NCBI GenBank assembly: GCA_958450325.1
Contig: OY288247.1
Coordinates: 59,833,701 to 59,897,700, forward strand
DNA length: 64,000 nucleotides
Reading direction: 5' to 3'
Source: Agrostemma githago
Lineage: Eukaryota; Streptophyta; Magnoliopsida; Caryophyllales; Caryophyllaceae
The notes below the pieces were generated by a model. It was not told the DNA's origin. It did not search any database and saw only the letters and a list, made by a program, of their open reading frames with translations. How positions within the stretch are numbered: the stretch's first letter is position 1; every line of letters starts with the position of its first letter. A program made the translations under genes and the position numbers. Below, one piece after another: positions 44,126 to 54,001 of the stretch.

Positions 44126-45955
44126 ATGACAAACCTCAGTCCTATTCAAAAAAATCAAAGATACTATCGGAGAAAATCTCAGAAGAGAAAAAAAATGGAG
44201 AATCATAGAGATAATGAAAACATTCTTGTTAGGGATGGTAATCAACCCCTCCAGAATGGTTTTCATAATGACAGAAATGCAGGAAGAAACAGAGGAAGAC
44301 CTATTGTCATCAGTTCTTCCTCTGGAAGCAGTTCATCAGAAGAGATTGACGGAGCAGAGAACAGAAGGAGATGGGTGAACGGTTGGATTAATTCGCCCTT
44401 TCATGGCCCTGAAGATGATGACATCCGAGACTTTGGGGAAGGTCTACCACAAGACCAACAAATTCCAGAACGGATTGATGAAGATAATGATGATGAATTC
44501 AATGATGCATGGCGACTACCGAGAGCTGGTCCAATTCTAACATTGAACCCGGATGTACTGGGTAACACCAGACAATTTTATAGCAAATGTGTGCTTGGCA
44601 AGCTAGTGGATTACAGAAATTTTGAAGCCGATGCAATCAATCGAGTTGTTGAGGCAAAGTGGCACTCCAGAGGTATCATAAGAGTATTCAAGCAAAGGGA
44701 TATCTTTGTCTTCTATTGCGAAACAGAAGAGGATAAAAGGGACATCCTCCTTAAAGGTGTGGCTTCTTTTTATGGTGGTTTAATGGTTTTTAGAAATTGG
44801 AGACCAGAAATGGTTCCAAGAACTGTTACATTTCCTATTGCTTATGTTTGGGTTAGAGTATGTGGTTTGCCTTTTGAATTCCTGAATGAGGATGTGGGGA
44901 AAATCCTGGGTAATGTTTTGGGATTTAGACCTATTGTTGATACAATGGGACATGTTCCGGTTAATGACTTCTTAAGAATTCGGGTGGGTATTAAGATTGG
45001 AGAACCCCTTCTCCCGGGCTTTTTTTTAGCATGTGAAGAAGGAATTTTGATTTGGGTACAATTTAAGTATGAGGAGGTCTTCAAGTACTGTGTTCGATGT
45101 GGGAGGGTGGGGCATAAGAATGATAGGTGCACTGATTCACCAAATCAAATTGCTACTAAAGTGAACGCCACTTTGGCTCGCACAGTTGCTAAGGGTTTTG
45201 TTATTTTCCAAACCGAAAGCAATCACTCAATGTTCAACCTAAACCTTAGGGCTACCCCTAGACAGATTGAATATGCAACCACTAGGATTGATTTTGCTGC
45301 GGGGTTATTTGGGAATGTTCAAGACCCTCTCCTGGAAGACAGATTTGTGGAATTTGATATAGGGACTACTCCTGGGGGTAGGATTTTCCCTGGAATGAGA
45401 TTTCTTGAAAGGGATGCTCCCTTTGTGGGTCCGGTCTGGATGAGGGATGGAATTAATGGGGAGAATAACAATGAAGACAATGGGGAAGACTTCATGGACC
45501 TCGACAATAGAGGACACCCTATGGAGAATGTTATAGGGGAAACAAGGTGGAGATTCCTAAGAGAAGGGGCCCATGGGACAGGAGGAGTTCTAGGTGATAG
45601 AAATCATGTACCACACGGGTTTCAATTTGATGATCCGTTCATTAGGGCAATGAACCATATGGCGGAAGCTGACGTTAATAATCCGGAAGAAGTTGTAAGG
45701 GAAGAACTAAGAAGGAGACTCGAACCTCATGAATTCAGGGGGTTCATGGAGGATGAAGAAGAGGGATGGGCTCAAACCTTTGTAAGCCCTACAGGTTTCC
45801 CAATTATTTTTCATGATCCGGGTGATTCCAATGGAATGGATGAGAACACTGATGAAGAAAATAGGGGGGGAGAAGATAACGACAGAAATTTTATGAGGGA
45901 AGACAATGGAAGAGAAGATAATAGAGGAAGAAGGACAAGAAGAAGAAAATGCTGA
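44126..45955 (+). CDS. LINE ORF1 (nucleic-acid-binding gag-like protein)
   Basis: A 609-codon frame. Residues 1-130 are basic then acidic and Ser-rich. Residues 150-320 match the DUF4283-type fold (YSKCVLGKLVDYRNFEADAI, FVFYCETEEDKRDILLKG, VWVRVCGLPFEFLNEDVG, LPGFFLACEEGI). A CCHC zinc knuckle follows (CVRCGRVGHKNDRC, C322, C325, H330, C335). ORF1 proteins bind element RNA. The Met at residue 24 is an equally good start. At the end the frame switches from acidic to Arg-rich (RGRRTRRRKC) and stops. The next frame continues the acidic tail (45906-46832), so ORF1 was probably longer and has a one-base shift between 45894 and 45955. Confidence 0.88.
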   Translation: MTNLSPIQKNQRYYRRKSQKRKKMENHRDNENILVRDGNQPLQNGFHNDRNAGRNRGRPIVISSSSGSSSSEEIDGAENRRRWVNGWINSPFHGPEDDDIRDFGEGLPQDQQIPERIDEDNDDEFNDAWRLPRAGPILTLNPDVLGNTRQFYSKCVLGKLVDYRNFEADAINRVVEAKWHSRGIIRVFKQRDIFVFYCETEEDKRDILLKGVASFYGGLMVFRNWRPEMVPRTVTFPIAYVWVRVCGLPFEFLNEDVGKILGNVLGFRPIVDTMGHVPVNDFLRIRVGIKIGEPLLPGFFLACEEGILIWVQFKYEEVFKYCVRCGRVGHKNDRCTDSPNQIATKVNATLARTVAKGFVIFQTESNHSMFNLNLRATPRQIEYATTRIDFAAGLFGNVQDPLLEDRFVEFDIGTTPGGRIFPGMRFLERDAPFVGPVWMRDGINGENNNEDNGEDFMDLDNRGHPMENVIGETRWRFLREGAHGTGGVLGDRNHVPHGFQFDDPFIRAMNHMAEADVNNPEEVVREELRRRLEPHEFRGFMEDEEEGWAQTFVSPTGFPIIFHDPGDSNGMDENTDEENRGGEDNDRNFMREDNGREDNRGRRTRRRKC

Positions 45956-46832
45956 TAGGATGGATGATGAGGCTAGACTGGAAGATGAAGGTAATATGGA
46001 AATCGTGGAAGAGGAAGACGAGGAAGAGGAGCATAATGACAACACTGTTATTAGGAGAGGAGACTGGGTTGTTGGTCCAGACCCTGATGCAACTCCAGAT
46101 ACCTCGCCAGAATGGCCTCTGTCTCCAAGAGCTCCAGACAACTGGAACTATGTAAAAAGAGAAGATGAGAACGTCATTGACTCAGGTGAACAAACAAGGT
46201 CAACACTAGGAACTTATTCACAGGCAAAGGGAAAGGAGAGTACTGAAACTGAGGACAAGGAAAAAGAGGAAGACCAGATTAGGGACTTATCAATGAATGA
46301 TAGTGACAGAAGAGTAATGGAAAATGCTGAGAAGTGCTGGAACACAATTCAAGACATTGAGAGATTGATGGGGAGTTCAATTGAAGAACTGGGTAATTGG
46401 TTAGGCGATCCAAATTTCTTCCCAAATAAAGAAATTTTGGACGCAGTGAGAAAAGGGAAAAAGCCAAAAGAATCAAGGTACTATGAGGTGGGTGAATCAG
46501 CAACAGCAAATGAAGGACAAGGAAAAACAACAGAAGAGGGGTTGGAAGGTCAGCAGGTGGAGGAAGATATGGAAACAGAGGAAGGAAGTAGGAAGAGGAA
46601 ACCAGATAGTTTGTCTGAGGCTGAGAAGAAGGAAAGAAATGACCAGGAAATCCTTTATTCACCAGGAAAAAAATCAAGGATGCAATCAGAAAAGGAGCAG
46701 CAGAGACTAGTGGCGCGACTAAAGTTCAGCAGTGGGATGATGAGAATTCAGACGAGGAAGAGCAAGGTTTTGCGAGGATTGGACCATACCAATCTTCTTC
46801 TCTTAAATGAAAGGTCTTTCATGGAATTGTAG
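45906..46832 (+). CDS. LINE ORF1 C-terminal extension (out of frame)
   Basis: A 308-residue acidic frame (DEEEEHNDNTV, many Glu/Lys) with a small structured stretch (MENAEKCWNTIQDIERLMGS and LGDPNFFPNKEILDAVRKG). It overlaps the end of ORF1 by about 50 bases and the start of ORF2 by 26 bases. It is probably the original ORF1 C-terminus separated by a frameshift. A programmed shift or a separate protein cannot be excluded. No known domain is recognised. Confidence 0.6.
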   Translation: MEEKIIEEEGQEEENADRMDDEARLEDEGNMEIVEEEDEEEEHNDNTVIRRGDWVVGPDPDATPDTSPEWPLSPRAPDNWNYVKREDENVIDSGEQTRSTLGTYSQAKGKESTETEDKEKEEDQIRDLSMNDSDRRVMENAEKCWNTIQDIERLMGSSIEELGNWLGDPNFFPNKEILDAVRKGKKPKESRYYEVGESATANEGQGKTTEEGLEGQQVEEDMETEEGSRKRKPDSLSEAEKKERNDQEILYSPGKKSRMQSEKEQQRLVARLKFSSGMMRIQTRKSKVLRGLDHTNLLLLNERSFMEL

Positions 46833-49800
46833 GGGTCTCTCAGATCCGCTCACTCCTACAATTTCGAAGATAAGAGCGATTCTTAGTAGTATGGTAGATT
46901 TGGACTTTATTTTTCTTAGTGAGACTAAGTGTAAAGTTGACTTAGTCGCATCATATTGTCGACCTTTTGGTTTCTTTTTCTTTGACGGGGTTGATGCCTC
47001 TGGTTCTAGCGGAGGACTTTTTGTAGGGTGGAAGAATGCTTCCTCCTTCAGTGTAGTTGTCAAGTGTCGGAACTTTATTATTCTTAAGTCGAATATTAAT
47101 GTTGCTTTTCCCTTTTACTTGATTCTTGTCTATGGGGAGTCAGTGGTAGAACATAGAACGGGAGTTTGGGAGAGACTAGAAGCAATAATAGGAGGAATTG
47201 ACCTGTCATTCCTTCTATTTGGAGATTTCAACCAAGTGGACTCATTGGAAGACAAGCTTAGTAAATCTACAAGGAAGATACAAGGCATTGATGACTTCAC
47301 AAACTGGAAGATGAACATGCAAATTATTGACTTACCTTTCAAAGGACCAAGATTTACTTGGACAAACAAGAGAAAGGGAGACGACAAGGTGTTCGAGAGG
47401 CTAGATAAGGCTTATGCCTCAAGTTACTGGTTTTATAACTATCCGAATGCGGGAGTAATACATCTTCCTATACAGTTATCAGATCATGCTCCAATCATTC
47501 TAGCATCGGACCTCATTAGAGATAAAAGAAAAAGACCATACAAAATTGAGGTGTGGTGCCTTGGGGTGGAGGAAGGAGTCAGCATAGTTAACAGTGAATG
47601 GAAGAGAATGGAGAAAGGATCAGCTAGCTACAGACTAATGAGAAAATTAGAGCGTACTAAGAAGAAGCTTATGATTTTTGCGGTGGAAAAGAAAAAAGAG
47701 TGGAATAGGAGATGGGAGGACTTTGACGATAAACTGGGAAGCGAAATAGAGGAAATGTTCATGGGAAAAGATAGCAGCAATTATGATCAAACTCATGATG
47801 AGTTAGTTCAATTCAGCAAAGCATCTGCCATCTACTGGAAACAGAGGGCGAAAATCAAATGGGCAGAAGAAGGAGATCTTTGTACAAGATACTTCTTCAA
47901 TAGATTTAAAGGAAGAAATGGAAGGAACTTTATCTATAGCATTCGGAAACAAAATGGCGAATGGACTCAGGAATTGCCACAGATCAACATGGAATTTCAG
48001 AGATATTTTCAGGGTATTTTTCAAGTAGGCGTCGAACAGGAAGACTTTGAAAATTATTACCAGATAAATGAAGGTTTCTTCAATCGCGGAGGCCTGAAGG
48101 TATCCGAATGCGAAGGTGAAATGCTGGGGAAGGAGTTCACGAACAAGGAAATTCGTAAGGCTGTCTTCCAAATGGGAACGTATAAATCTCCGGGTCCAGC
48201 TGGTTTCCCGGGTGAATTTTTCAAGAAATTCTGGAAGGTTATAAAGAAGGACATTTACAAAGTTGTTCGAACAACTTGTAAATCTGGGTTCTTTTTTAAG
48301 GAAATGAACAGAACATTTATCACACTCATCCCTAAATCTACTAATCCGGAAAGAGTAGACCAGTTTCGACCTATTAGCCTTTGTAATGTCATCATGAAAA
48401 TAATTATGAAATGCATGGCTAACAGGATGAGAAGGATAATGAGTATAATCATCGGAGAGTTTCAGAATGCCTTTGTTCCAGATAGAGCTATTTCGGACAA
48501 CATCTTAATTGCGGATGAAATTATTGGAACTATCAAAAAGAAGAAGGCAGGTAAATCAGGATTGATGGCTATTAAGGCAGATATGAGCAAGGCATATGAC
48601 AGAGTTAACTGGAATTTCCTCAGAGGAGCTCTTATAGGTCTGGGGTTCCCTAGCAAATGGGTGGACCTAATTATGAACTGTGTATCCTCGGTGACTTATT
48701 CGGTTCTAATTAATGGGGAGCCACTTAGATTCTTCACACCGACATGTGGCCTGAGACAAGGAGATCCTCTTTCGCCTTTCTTATTTGTTATTTGCACGGA
48801 AATTTTATCCAGGAGGTTAAGATTTACTGGTAGAAATCACAAAATTGAAGGTATTAAGATTTCGAGAAGGTCCCCGGAAATTTCACACCTCCTCTTTGCG
48901 GATGACTCTCTCTTCTTCCTCAAGGGGACCTGGATCAATTTAGTGAACTTCTATAGGGCAATATCGAAATATTGTGCATTATCAGGGCAAGTTCTTAATA
49001 AATCTAAGTCTTCTATTCTTTTTAGCCCTAACTGCAATTTGATTATCATCCAAAGGGCTCTTCTGCTGTTTGATATAAAGGCTAGTGAAGATTTGGGAGC
49101 TTACTTGGGTATTCCTGATATTGGAGGACAGAAAAAAGCTAAGTCTCACGATCTTTTAGTGGAAAAAATTAGACAACGCATCACTTCTTGGAATGGAGTG
49201 TTTTTCTCGCTGGCGGGTAGACTTACCCTTATCCATTCTGTTCTGGCAAACCTCTCAAGTTTCTTTCTATCGGTATTCAAAATACCGGTAAGTGTGGCTA
49301 ATAAGATTAATTCAATGTTAGCACATTTTTGGTGGGCGGGCGCAAGAATGGGAGGTACGGTCTATTGGAGGGCAACGAGATACCTTTCACTTCCTAAAAT
49401 AGAGGGAGGACTAGGGAGTAGGGATGTAAGCATTGTTAATCAGGCGCTCATTGCTAAACAAGCTTGGAGAATGCTTACTGAAGACTCATTGTTCACTAGA
49501 GTTTTTCTGAACAAATTTGGTCCAATAAAGAAGTGGATGATGTCTTCAATAGGAAAAGCTCCTAAAAGAGGAGGAAAGGTTTGGAAAGACATCATTTGGG
49601 GAAGTGAAATCATTGGCAAAGGCTTAAGCTGGACTTTAGGAAGTTGTCCGGGGGATAATTCAAAGGAAATTAGTGTTTTCCAGGACAAATGGGTTCAGGG
49701 TGGTATCCCGGTTCCTAAAACAGGTGTGAATAGTATTGAGAAAGAGGACGGGTCTCCTTGGGTAATAGCTGATTTCATGAAAGAAGACAACACCTGGAAC

Positions 49801-51051
49801 ATAGATAAATTAGAAAAAATATTTGATCGGGATTGGTGTAATAAAATATGTTCAATTTACTTGCCGTCATCAAATGTTAAGGCAAGACCTTGCTGGAGCA
49901 AAACCAAAGATGGAAATTACAATACCAAGAGTGGGTACAGAATAGGGATGAATGAGAATGACAAGTTTAGTTTACAGAGAATAAAAGCTAAAAGGGGAAT
50001 TAGCTCTTCTATAGAGTTTTACTCCAGAAAAACTCTATGGAAACTTCCGGGACCTCAGACATGGAAAATATTCATCTGGAAAATTCTTGCCTCTGCCCTC
50101 CCAGTTGGTTATGAAAGAGCAAAACGCAATCTCCCTGGACCTTTTTCTTGTGTCCTCTGTGACAACGATTCCCCCTCCGATGGACCTGTTAAAACAGAGA
50201 CGCTAGAACATCTCTTCAGGGACTGCGATGTTTCGGCTAGATTATGGGCTTCAAGCCCATTGGGCTTACGGGTTGAAAATGACTCGTCTATCAGGTTTAA
50301 ACAATGGATGCTGAACTGGATCACTTATCTTACTAAAATGGACGATGCTAAACAAGGGATTCTTTACTTCATTAATATGCTTTACTCGATCTGGCAATAC
50401 CGTAATGGTATTATTTTTGGAAAGTGGGGAAAATCATGCTTAGGATTCTGGAAGAGATTTGAGGTGTCTTGCTTTGATCTCAATTTACACCTCAAGAGGT
50501 CTGATATTGTTATTGAACCCAGCATGAAGGACAATAGCAATTCTGACGTTTCATCTCCATTGGAATCCCTGACGACGGATGATAGGAGTAGTAGAAGAAA
50601 ATATATTAGTAAGTCACATGAAGTTATTATTATTAAGGCAGTAGGAATCAATGAACCATGCGCAAAGGCCACAATCGAAGTCGATGCAGGTTGGCTTCCT
50701 TCGTTCCATGCCGCTGGGGGTTGGGTATGTAACCGCAATTATGATGCTTTTCAGAGTGTGCAGGTAAGATTCTTGGCTGAATCGGTTATTCAGGCTGAGG
50801 CTATTGCTCTTCTCAAAGCCATGAAATGGGCAAAAAGCGAGGGCCTTCTCCATCTTCTCTTCAAGACGGATTGCCTTAATTTGGTCCTTCAGATTGATAA
50901 CGTCATCTCACCCCTGACGGCCATCGCCTCGCTGATCGAAGACATTGTTACGGAAAGCTCGTGGTTCCACTGTTGCTTTATTAGTTATATTCCTAGAACA
51001 CAAAACTCTAAAGCGCACAGACTTGCATCTGACGCTTTGAGAGTTTCGTGA
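46807..51051 (+). CDS. LINE ORF2: AP endonuclease, reverse transcriptase, RNase H
   Basis: A 1414-codon intact frame. Residues 1-230 form the endonuclease (N7 in WNCRG, E39 in LSETK, D140/N142 in GDFNQ, D226/H227 in LSDHAP), which nicks the target DNA. The reverse transcriptase spans about 450-740: FRPISLCNVIMKIIMK, FQNAFVPDRAISDNIL, KADMSKAYDRVNW (D592), GLRQGDPLSPFLF and FADD (697-700). A zinc-finger-like stretch follows, and the last 130 residues form RNase H (VDAGW, AEAIALLKAM, KTDCLNLVLQ, HRLASDA), the feature of the plant L1 clade that carries RNase H. The usual PGPDG motif reads PGPAG (48196-48210). The frame has no stop, so this copy could encode a full protein. Confidence 0.95.
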   Translation: MKGLSWNCRGLSDPLTPTISKIRAILSSMVDLDFIFLSETKCKVDLVASYCRPFGFFFFDGVDASGSSGGLFVGWKNASSFSVVVKCRNFIILKSNINVAFPFYLILVYGESVVEHRTGVWERLEAIIGGIDLSFLLFGDFNQVDSLEDKLSKSTRKIQGIDDFTNWKMNMQIIDLPFKGPRFTWTNKRKGDDKVFERLDKAYASSYWFYNYPNAGVIHLPIQLSDHAPIILASDLIRDKRKRPYKIEVWCLGVEEGVSIVNSEWKRMEKGSASYRLMRKLERTKKKLMIFAVEKKKEWNRRWEDFDDKLGSEIEEMFMGKDSSNYDQTHDELVQFSKASAIYWKQRAKIKWAEEGDLCTRYFFNRFKGRNGRNFIYSIRKQNGEWTQELPQINMEFQRYFQGIFQVGVEQEDFENYYQINEGFFNRGGLKVSECEGEMLGKEFTNKEIRKAVFQMGTYKSPGPAGFPGEFFKKFWKVIKKDIYKVVRTTCKSGFFFKEMNRTFITLIPKSTNPERVDQFRPISLCNVIMKIIMKCMANRMRRIMSIIIGEFQNAFVPDRAISDNILIADEIIGTIKKKKAGKSGLMAIKADMSKAYDRVNWNFLRGALIGLGFPSKWVDLIMNCVSSVTYSVLINGEPLRFFTPTCGLRQGDPLSPFLFVICTEILSRRLRFTGRNHKIEGIKISRRSPEISHLLFADDSLFFLKGTWINLVNFYRAISKYCALSGQVLNKSKSSILFSPNCNLIIIQRALLLFDIKASEDLGAYLGIPDIGGQKKAKSHDLLVEKIRQRITSWNGVFFSLAGRLTLIHSVLANLSSFFLSVFKIPVSVANKINSMLAHFWWAGARMGGTVYWRATRYLSLPKIEGGLGSRDVSIVNQALIAKQAWRMLTEDSLFTRVFLNKFGPIKKWMMSSIGKAPKRGGKVWKDIIWGSEIIGKGLSWTLGSCPGDNSKEISVFQDKWVQGGIPVPKTGVNSIEKEDGSPWVIADFMKEDNTWNIDKLEKIFDRDWCNKICSIYLPSSNVKARPCWSKTKDGNYNTKSGYRIGMNENDKFSLQRIKAKRGISSSIEFYSRKTLWKLPGPQTWKIFIWKILASALPVGYERAKRNLPGPFSCVLCDNDSPSDGPVKTETLEHLFRDCDVSARLWASSPLGLRVENDSSIRFKQWMLNWITYLTKMDDAKQGILYFINMLYSIWQYRNGIIFGKWGKSCLGFWKRFEVSCFDLNLHLKRSDIVIEPSMKDNSNSDVSSPLESLTTDDRSSRRKYISKSHEVIIIKAVGINEPCAKATIEVDAGWLPSFHAAGGWVCNRNYDAFQSVQVRFLAESVIQAEAIALLKAMKWAKSEGLLHLLFKTDCLNLVLQIDNVISPLTAIASLIEDIVTESSWFHCCFISYIPRTQNSKAHRLASDALRVS

Positions 51052-51102
51052 TTCTACCTAGATTTGTCCTTTGGCAAAAAAAAAAAAAGGAAGACTAGTT
51101 TT

Positions 51103-51331
51103 TTTAGTAAACTAGTAACCTTAAAATTAGTAATCTTTGTTACCTCAAAGATTATCTTCCTCGATGCGGGTAGCCGATTTTAGCTAAAGATAACGATTAC
51201 TAGTTTTTCACCTAAATTGAAATTTTTTAGCTAATCTCATGTTTTTGTGGTTAATCAACTTTTTGGAATTTTCATTTCATTAACTAATGGTGACAATCCA
51301 CATAATCATTGTAACTCGTAGTCTTAGGAAC

Positions 51332-51385
<54 letters not shown>

Positions 51386-51870
51386 TTTCGTATCATAATA
51401 ACTGATTAACTAATAGTAAATCTATTTTTGTATCATAATAATTTCAAACATTAATAGTAACAAAAGCAATCATTTGAATGGCCCGTTCAAGTAAACAAAA
51501 ATAAATCGAAGAACGAATTCAATGGCCACTTTGTACTAATACATGACTTCACCAAACTAGATCACCAAATATAATATACATATTAAAACATGGCCAAATA
51601 CATCAAAACGAATCTCACCTATTTCGAGTATATTTGGTCATGTATATTTTAACGAATCTCACCTAGTTAATGCACGAGCCTTAACATGACCAAATACATC
51701 AAAACACAGGTCAAAACAAAATTTTAATAATTTCAAGATCACCAAAACATACATCACCAAATATACTCGAAGAATTTAATATATATATATATATATAGTA
51801 GTAAACGGGCCATGTATCGTAAAATGAAACATTTATTGAATATCGAAAAGTAAAAAAACTTTCATTTTCA
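51103..51870. other. Non-coding arm of MULE E right of the LINE
   Basis: AT-rich, with a third partial copy of the 310-bp repeat (to about 51420), a (TAA)n run at 51333-51382 and an (AT)n run at 51780-51797. No ORF. Confidence 0.55.
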
Positions 51871-51957
51871 ACGGTAAACATTTATCGAAGAAGGAAAACA
51901 AATGAGACGGATATTGTAACGTACAACGTCGTAGGAAAAAAAAGTAATATGAAAAAC

Positions 51958-52150
51958 AGGCCTAGGCGTCCAAAAATGGCGCCCAAGAGACCCCCCAGGC
52001 GTCCAAAAATGGCGCCCAGGAGACCCCCCAAGCGTCCAAAAATGGCGCCCAGGAGACCCCCCAGGCGCCAAAAACTGACGCCCAGGAGACCCCCAGGCGC
52101 CAGTTTTGGGCGCCCAAGAGACCACCAGGCGCCCAAAACTGACGCCCAAG
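51958..52150. repeat. GC-rich minisatellite, ~33-bp unit x ~6
   Basis: Units close to GCGTCCAAAAATGGCGCCCA plus GGAGACCCCCCAG occur about six times; the last copies change to GCGCCAAAAACTGACGCCCA and one is partly inverted (GCGCCAGTTTTGGGCGCCCA). Both strands stay open (plus 51949-52179; minus 51868-52154), but the peptides simply mirror the repeat. Located about 350 bp downstream of a minus-strand TATA box. Confidence 0.85.
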
Positions 52151-52494
52151 ACAACTTCCGCGCCCCTCTTCGTGTTTAAATCATGAAAATCGAACCCAAA
52201 ATCGAATACGACAAACCATAACTACTCAAATCGGGTACTACATTGATTATTCAAGCAAAGAATAGGTACGACAAACCATAACTAACCATAACTATCAAAT
52301 AATACTAATTATAATCAAACTAATCGACCTAAAAAAAATTATAGAGTAAAAAGTACTACAATATAGATAGATATATTTACTTGACTACGGATTTGGAGTG
52401 GGAGTGGAAGCGGTTTTATATTTGAAAAGCGATTTTTTTAGGAATTATTTTAGAGAGATAAATAAGTGAAAGTGAATTGTGAGGAGGAGGGGGG

Positions 52495-52503
52495 TTTATA
52501 TAG
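52495..52503 (-). promoter_or_regulatory. Minus-strand TATA box, likely for the PMD gene of MULE E
   Basis: On the minus strand GCTATATAAACCCCCCTCCT is a strong TATA context, followed by a pyrimidine-rich leader. Transcription would run leftward through the minisatellite toward the PMD gene, now blocked by the LINE. Position-based inference. Confidence 0.5.
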
Positions 52504-52729
52504 CAATTTCCTAAAAAGATTCCCGGGTTACATTGACACACGTGTCTCAAAAACCGTAAAAAACTACAAAAACCGTAATCTAAAATTAGTTGGAAAATAA
52601 TAATTACATTAATTAAGAAACTTAATTAATATCACTACTCATAGTTACAGACGGGTAAAAGAGTAAATTCACGTATAAAGCGCTGACGACCTGACTGAAA
52701 TGTCGACGACCTGAAGTAGGAGGGAAACT

Positions 52730-53830
52730 AATCATCCTAGGTTAAACTAAATAAAACACGTGTCGGCTTCTTATTGATTTCGTATTAAAAATCTCATACA
52801 CTCCGTGTAAGTGTATCATCTGCTCGCAAATTAGTGTTATTGTCGATCAGATTAACATTAATATAGGCTTACAATAATTGGGTAGACATATTTAGTTACA
52901 GCGACAACATGCTAAATTCATGATCTAATTGTATCGACCGAACTTGCACCTTAGTCAATTGATTGACCCTAAAATCCCTTGTAAACTGGAATTCTCAGAC
53001 TCTTTTAGTATCGGAGTTACTCTTCGCAGTACCAATTTTACTCGACACAGTACTTTTTGTACATATTTTTCCATTATATGCCAAAAACATAAATATTCCT
53101 ATTACTCTCAAACCTCTCTATTGTACTCTAATTATCTATCGGTTCATTTCAATTCTAATTTCTAAATATACGACCTCATTCAATTTTCAAATTTATAAGA
53201 TTATAGATACAAATTTGATCGAAAAACAGGTATGAATTGTAATTTATACCTAACTATTGAAATTAGGGTTCTAGAAATTGTCCAATTTTTTCAATTATCA
53301 TCCATTCCTTTAAATCCCTAATTATTGAACTTAGATTCTAGAAATCGTCCAATTTTTTTTTCAATTATCATCGATTTTCTCCAATTCTAACTATACATAT
53401 AATTCAATTTATCAATTCATAAGATTAAGGATACGTGTTATATTGAAGAACAATTATAAGCTTAATTATAGATTTTTTTTCTTGGTTCTTTTTCTTCCCG
53501 ACCTTATTTTTTACTTACGTAGTACGGTTGGAATTAAAAAAAACGTGTATGTCAACAAACTGAAAAATATTCTTGATCAAAGTTAAAATATACGTATTGC
53601 GTCAAAGTTGGAAAAAAAGTATCACAATTTTAAAAAAAACAAAAATTTCTAAAAATGAGTTAATTAAATTAAAATTAAAAATTAATTAAACATATAAAAT
53701 TACTAACCTAACCCTAAACTAATCCCTGGGTTAAACTAAATAAAACATGTGACCAATTCTTATTGGTTGTGTATGAACAAACTCATATACTCCCGTGTAA
53801 ATGTATCATCTTCTTCGGTTAACCCGATAC
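52730..53830 (+). promoter_or_regulatory. RAD23 upstream region with a duplicated promoter block
   Basis: A block of about 90 bp (GGTTAAACTAAATAAAACAC..., 52738-52830) recurs at 53731-53822 with roughly 75% identity by eye. The downstream copy lies about 180 bp before the RAD23 ATG and contains CCAATTCTTATTGG, two inverted CCAAT motifs. Between the copies are small open frames without domains and a tandem repeat of about 70 bp (53265-53395, TCTAGAAATTGTCCAATTTT). Confidence 0.55.
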
Positions 53831-54001
53831 ATTACGTCTCAAGCGAGCCCTAGAGGGAGGAATAGAAGAGTAGATAGAAAAGAAAAGGAAAGCTACATCT
53901 ACTATCTAGGGTTCCTCACTTTGGCTTCCTTTCCCCCAAAACTGAACTTGATTGAAATCCTCTCTCCTCAGCTTCTCATCGTTATTGCATTCCATATCGA
54001 A

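Larger units (their letters stand above)
43671..51088 (+). mobile_element. Full-length L1-type LINE with 14-17-bp TSD
   Basis: It carries a 5' UTR, ORF1 (44126, with zinc knuckle), ORF2 (endonuclease, reverse transcriptase, RNase H), a short 3' tail and a 12-base A run (51077-51088). The target duplication is GGAAGACTAGTTTT (43657-43670 and 51089-51102), extendable by A residues. The length of 7.4 kb indicates no 5' truncation. Insertion was in the non-coding arm of MULE E. Confidence 0.95.
40910..52720 (+). mobile_element. Mutator-like element E with convergent transposase and PMD genes (left end lost)
   Basis: A transposase C-terminus on the plus strand and a plant-mobile-domain gene on the minus strand meet tail to tail at about 41690. 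Non-coding sequence follows to the right, with tandem repeats, a minisatellite and a minus-strand TATA box, interrupted by a LINE (43671-51088). The left part was lost at the D insertion, so the terminal inverted repeats and the 9-bp duplication cannot be checked. The right boundary is a guess, somewhere between the TATA box at 52495 and the RAD23 promoter. Confidence 0.5.

Noticed and set aside
51958..52150. Regular ~33-bp GC-rich repeats as a CRISPR array
   Set aside because: Units are directly abutting with no unique spacers, in a plant nuclear context; it is a minisatellite.
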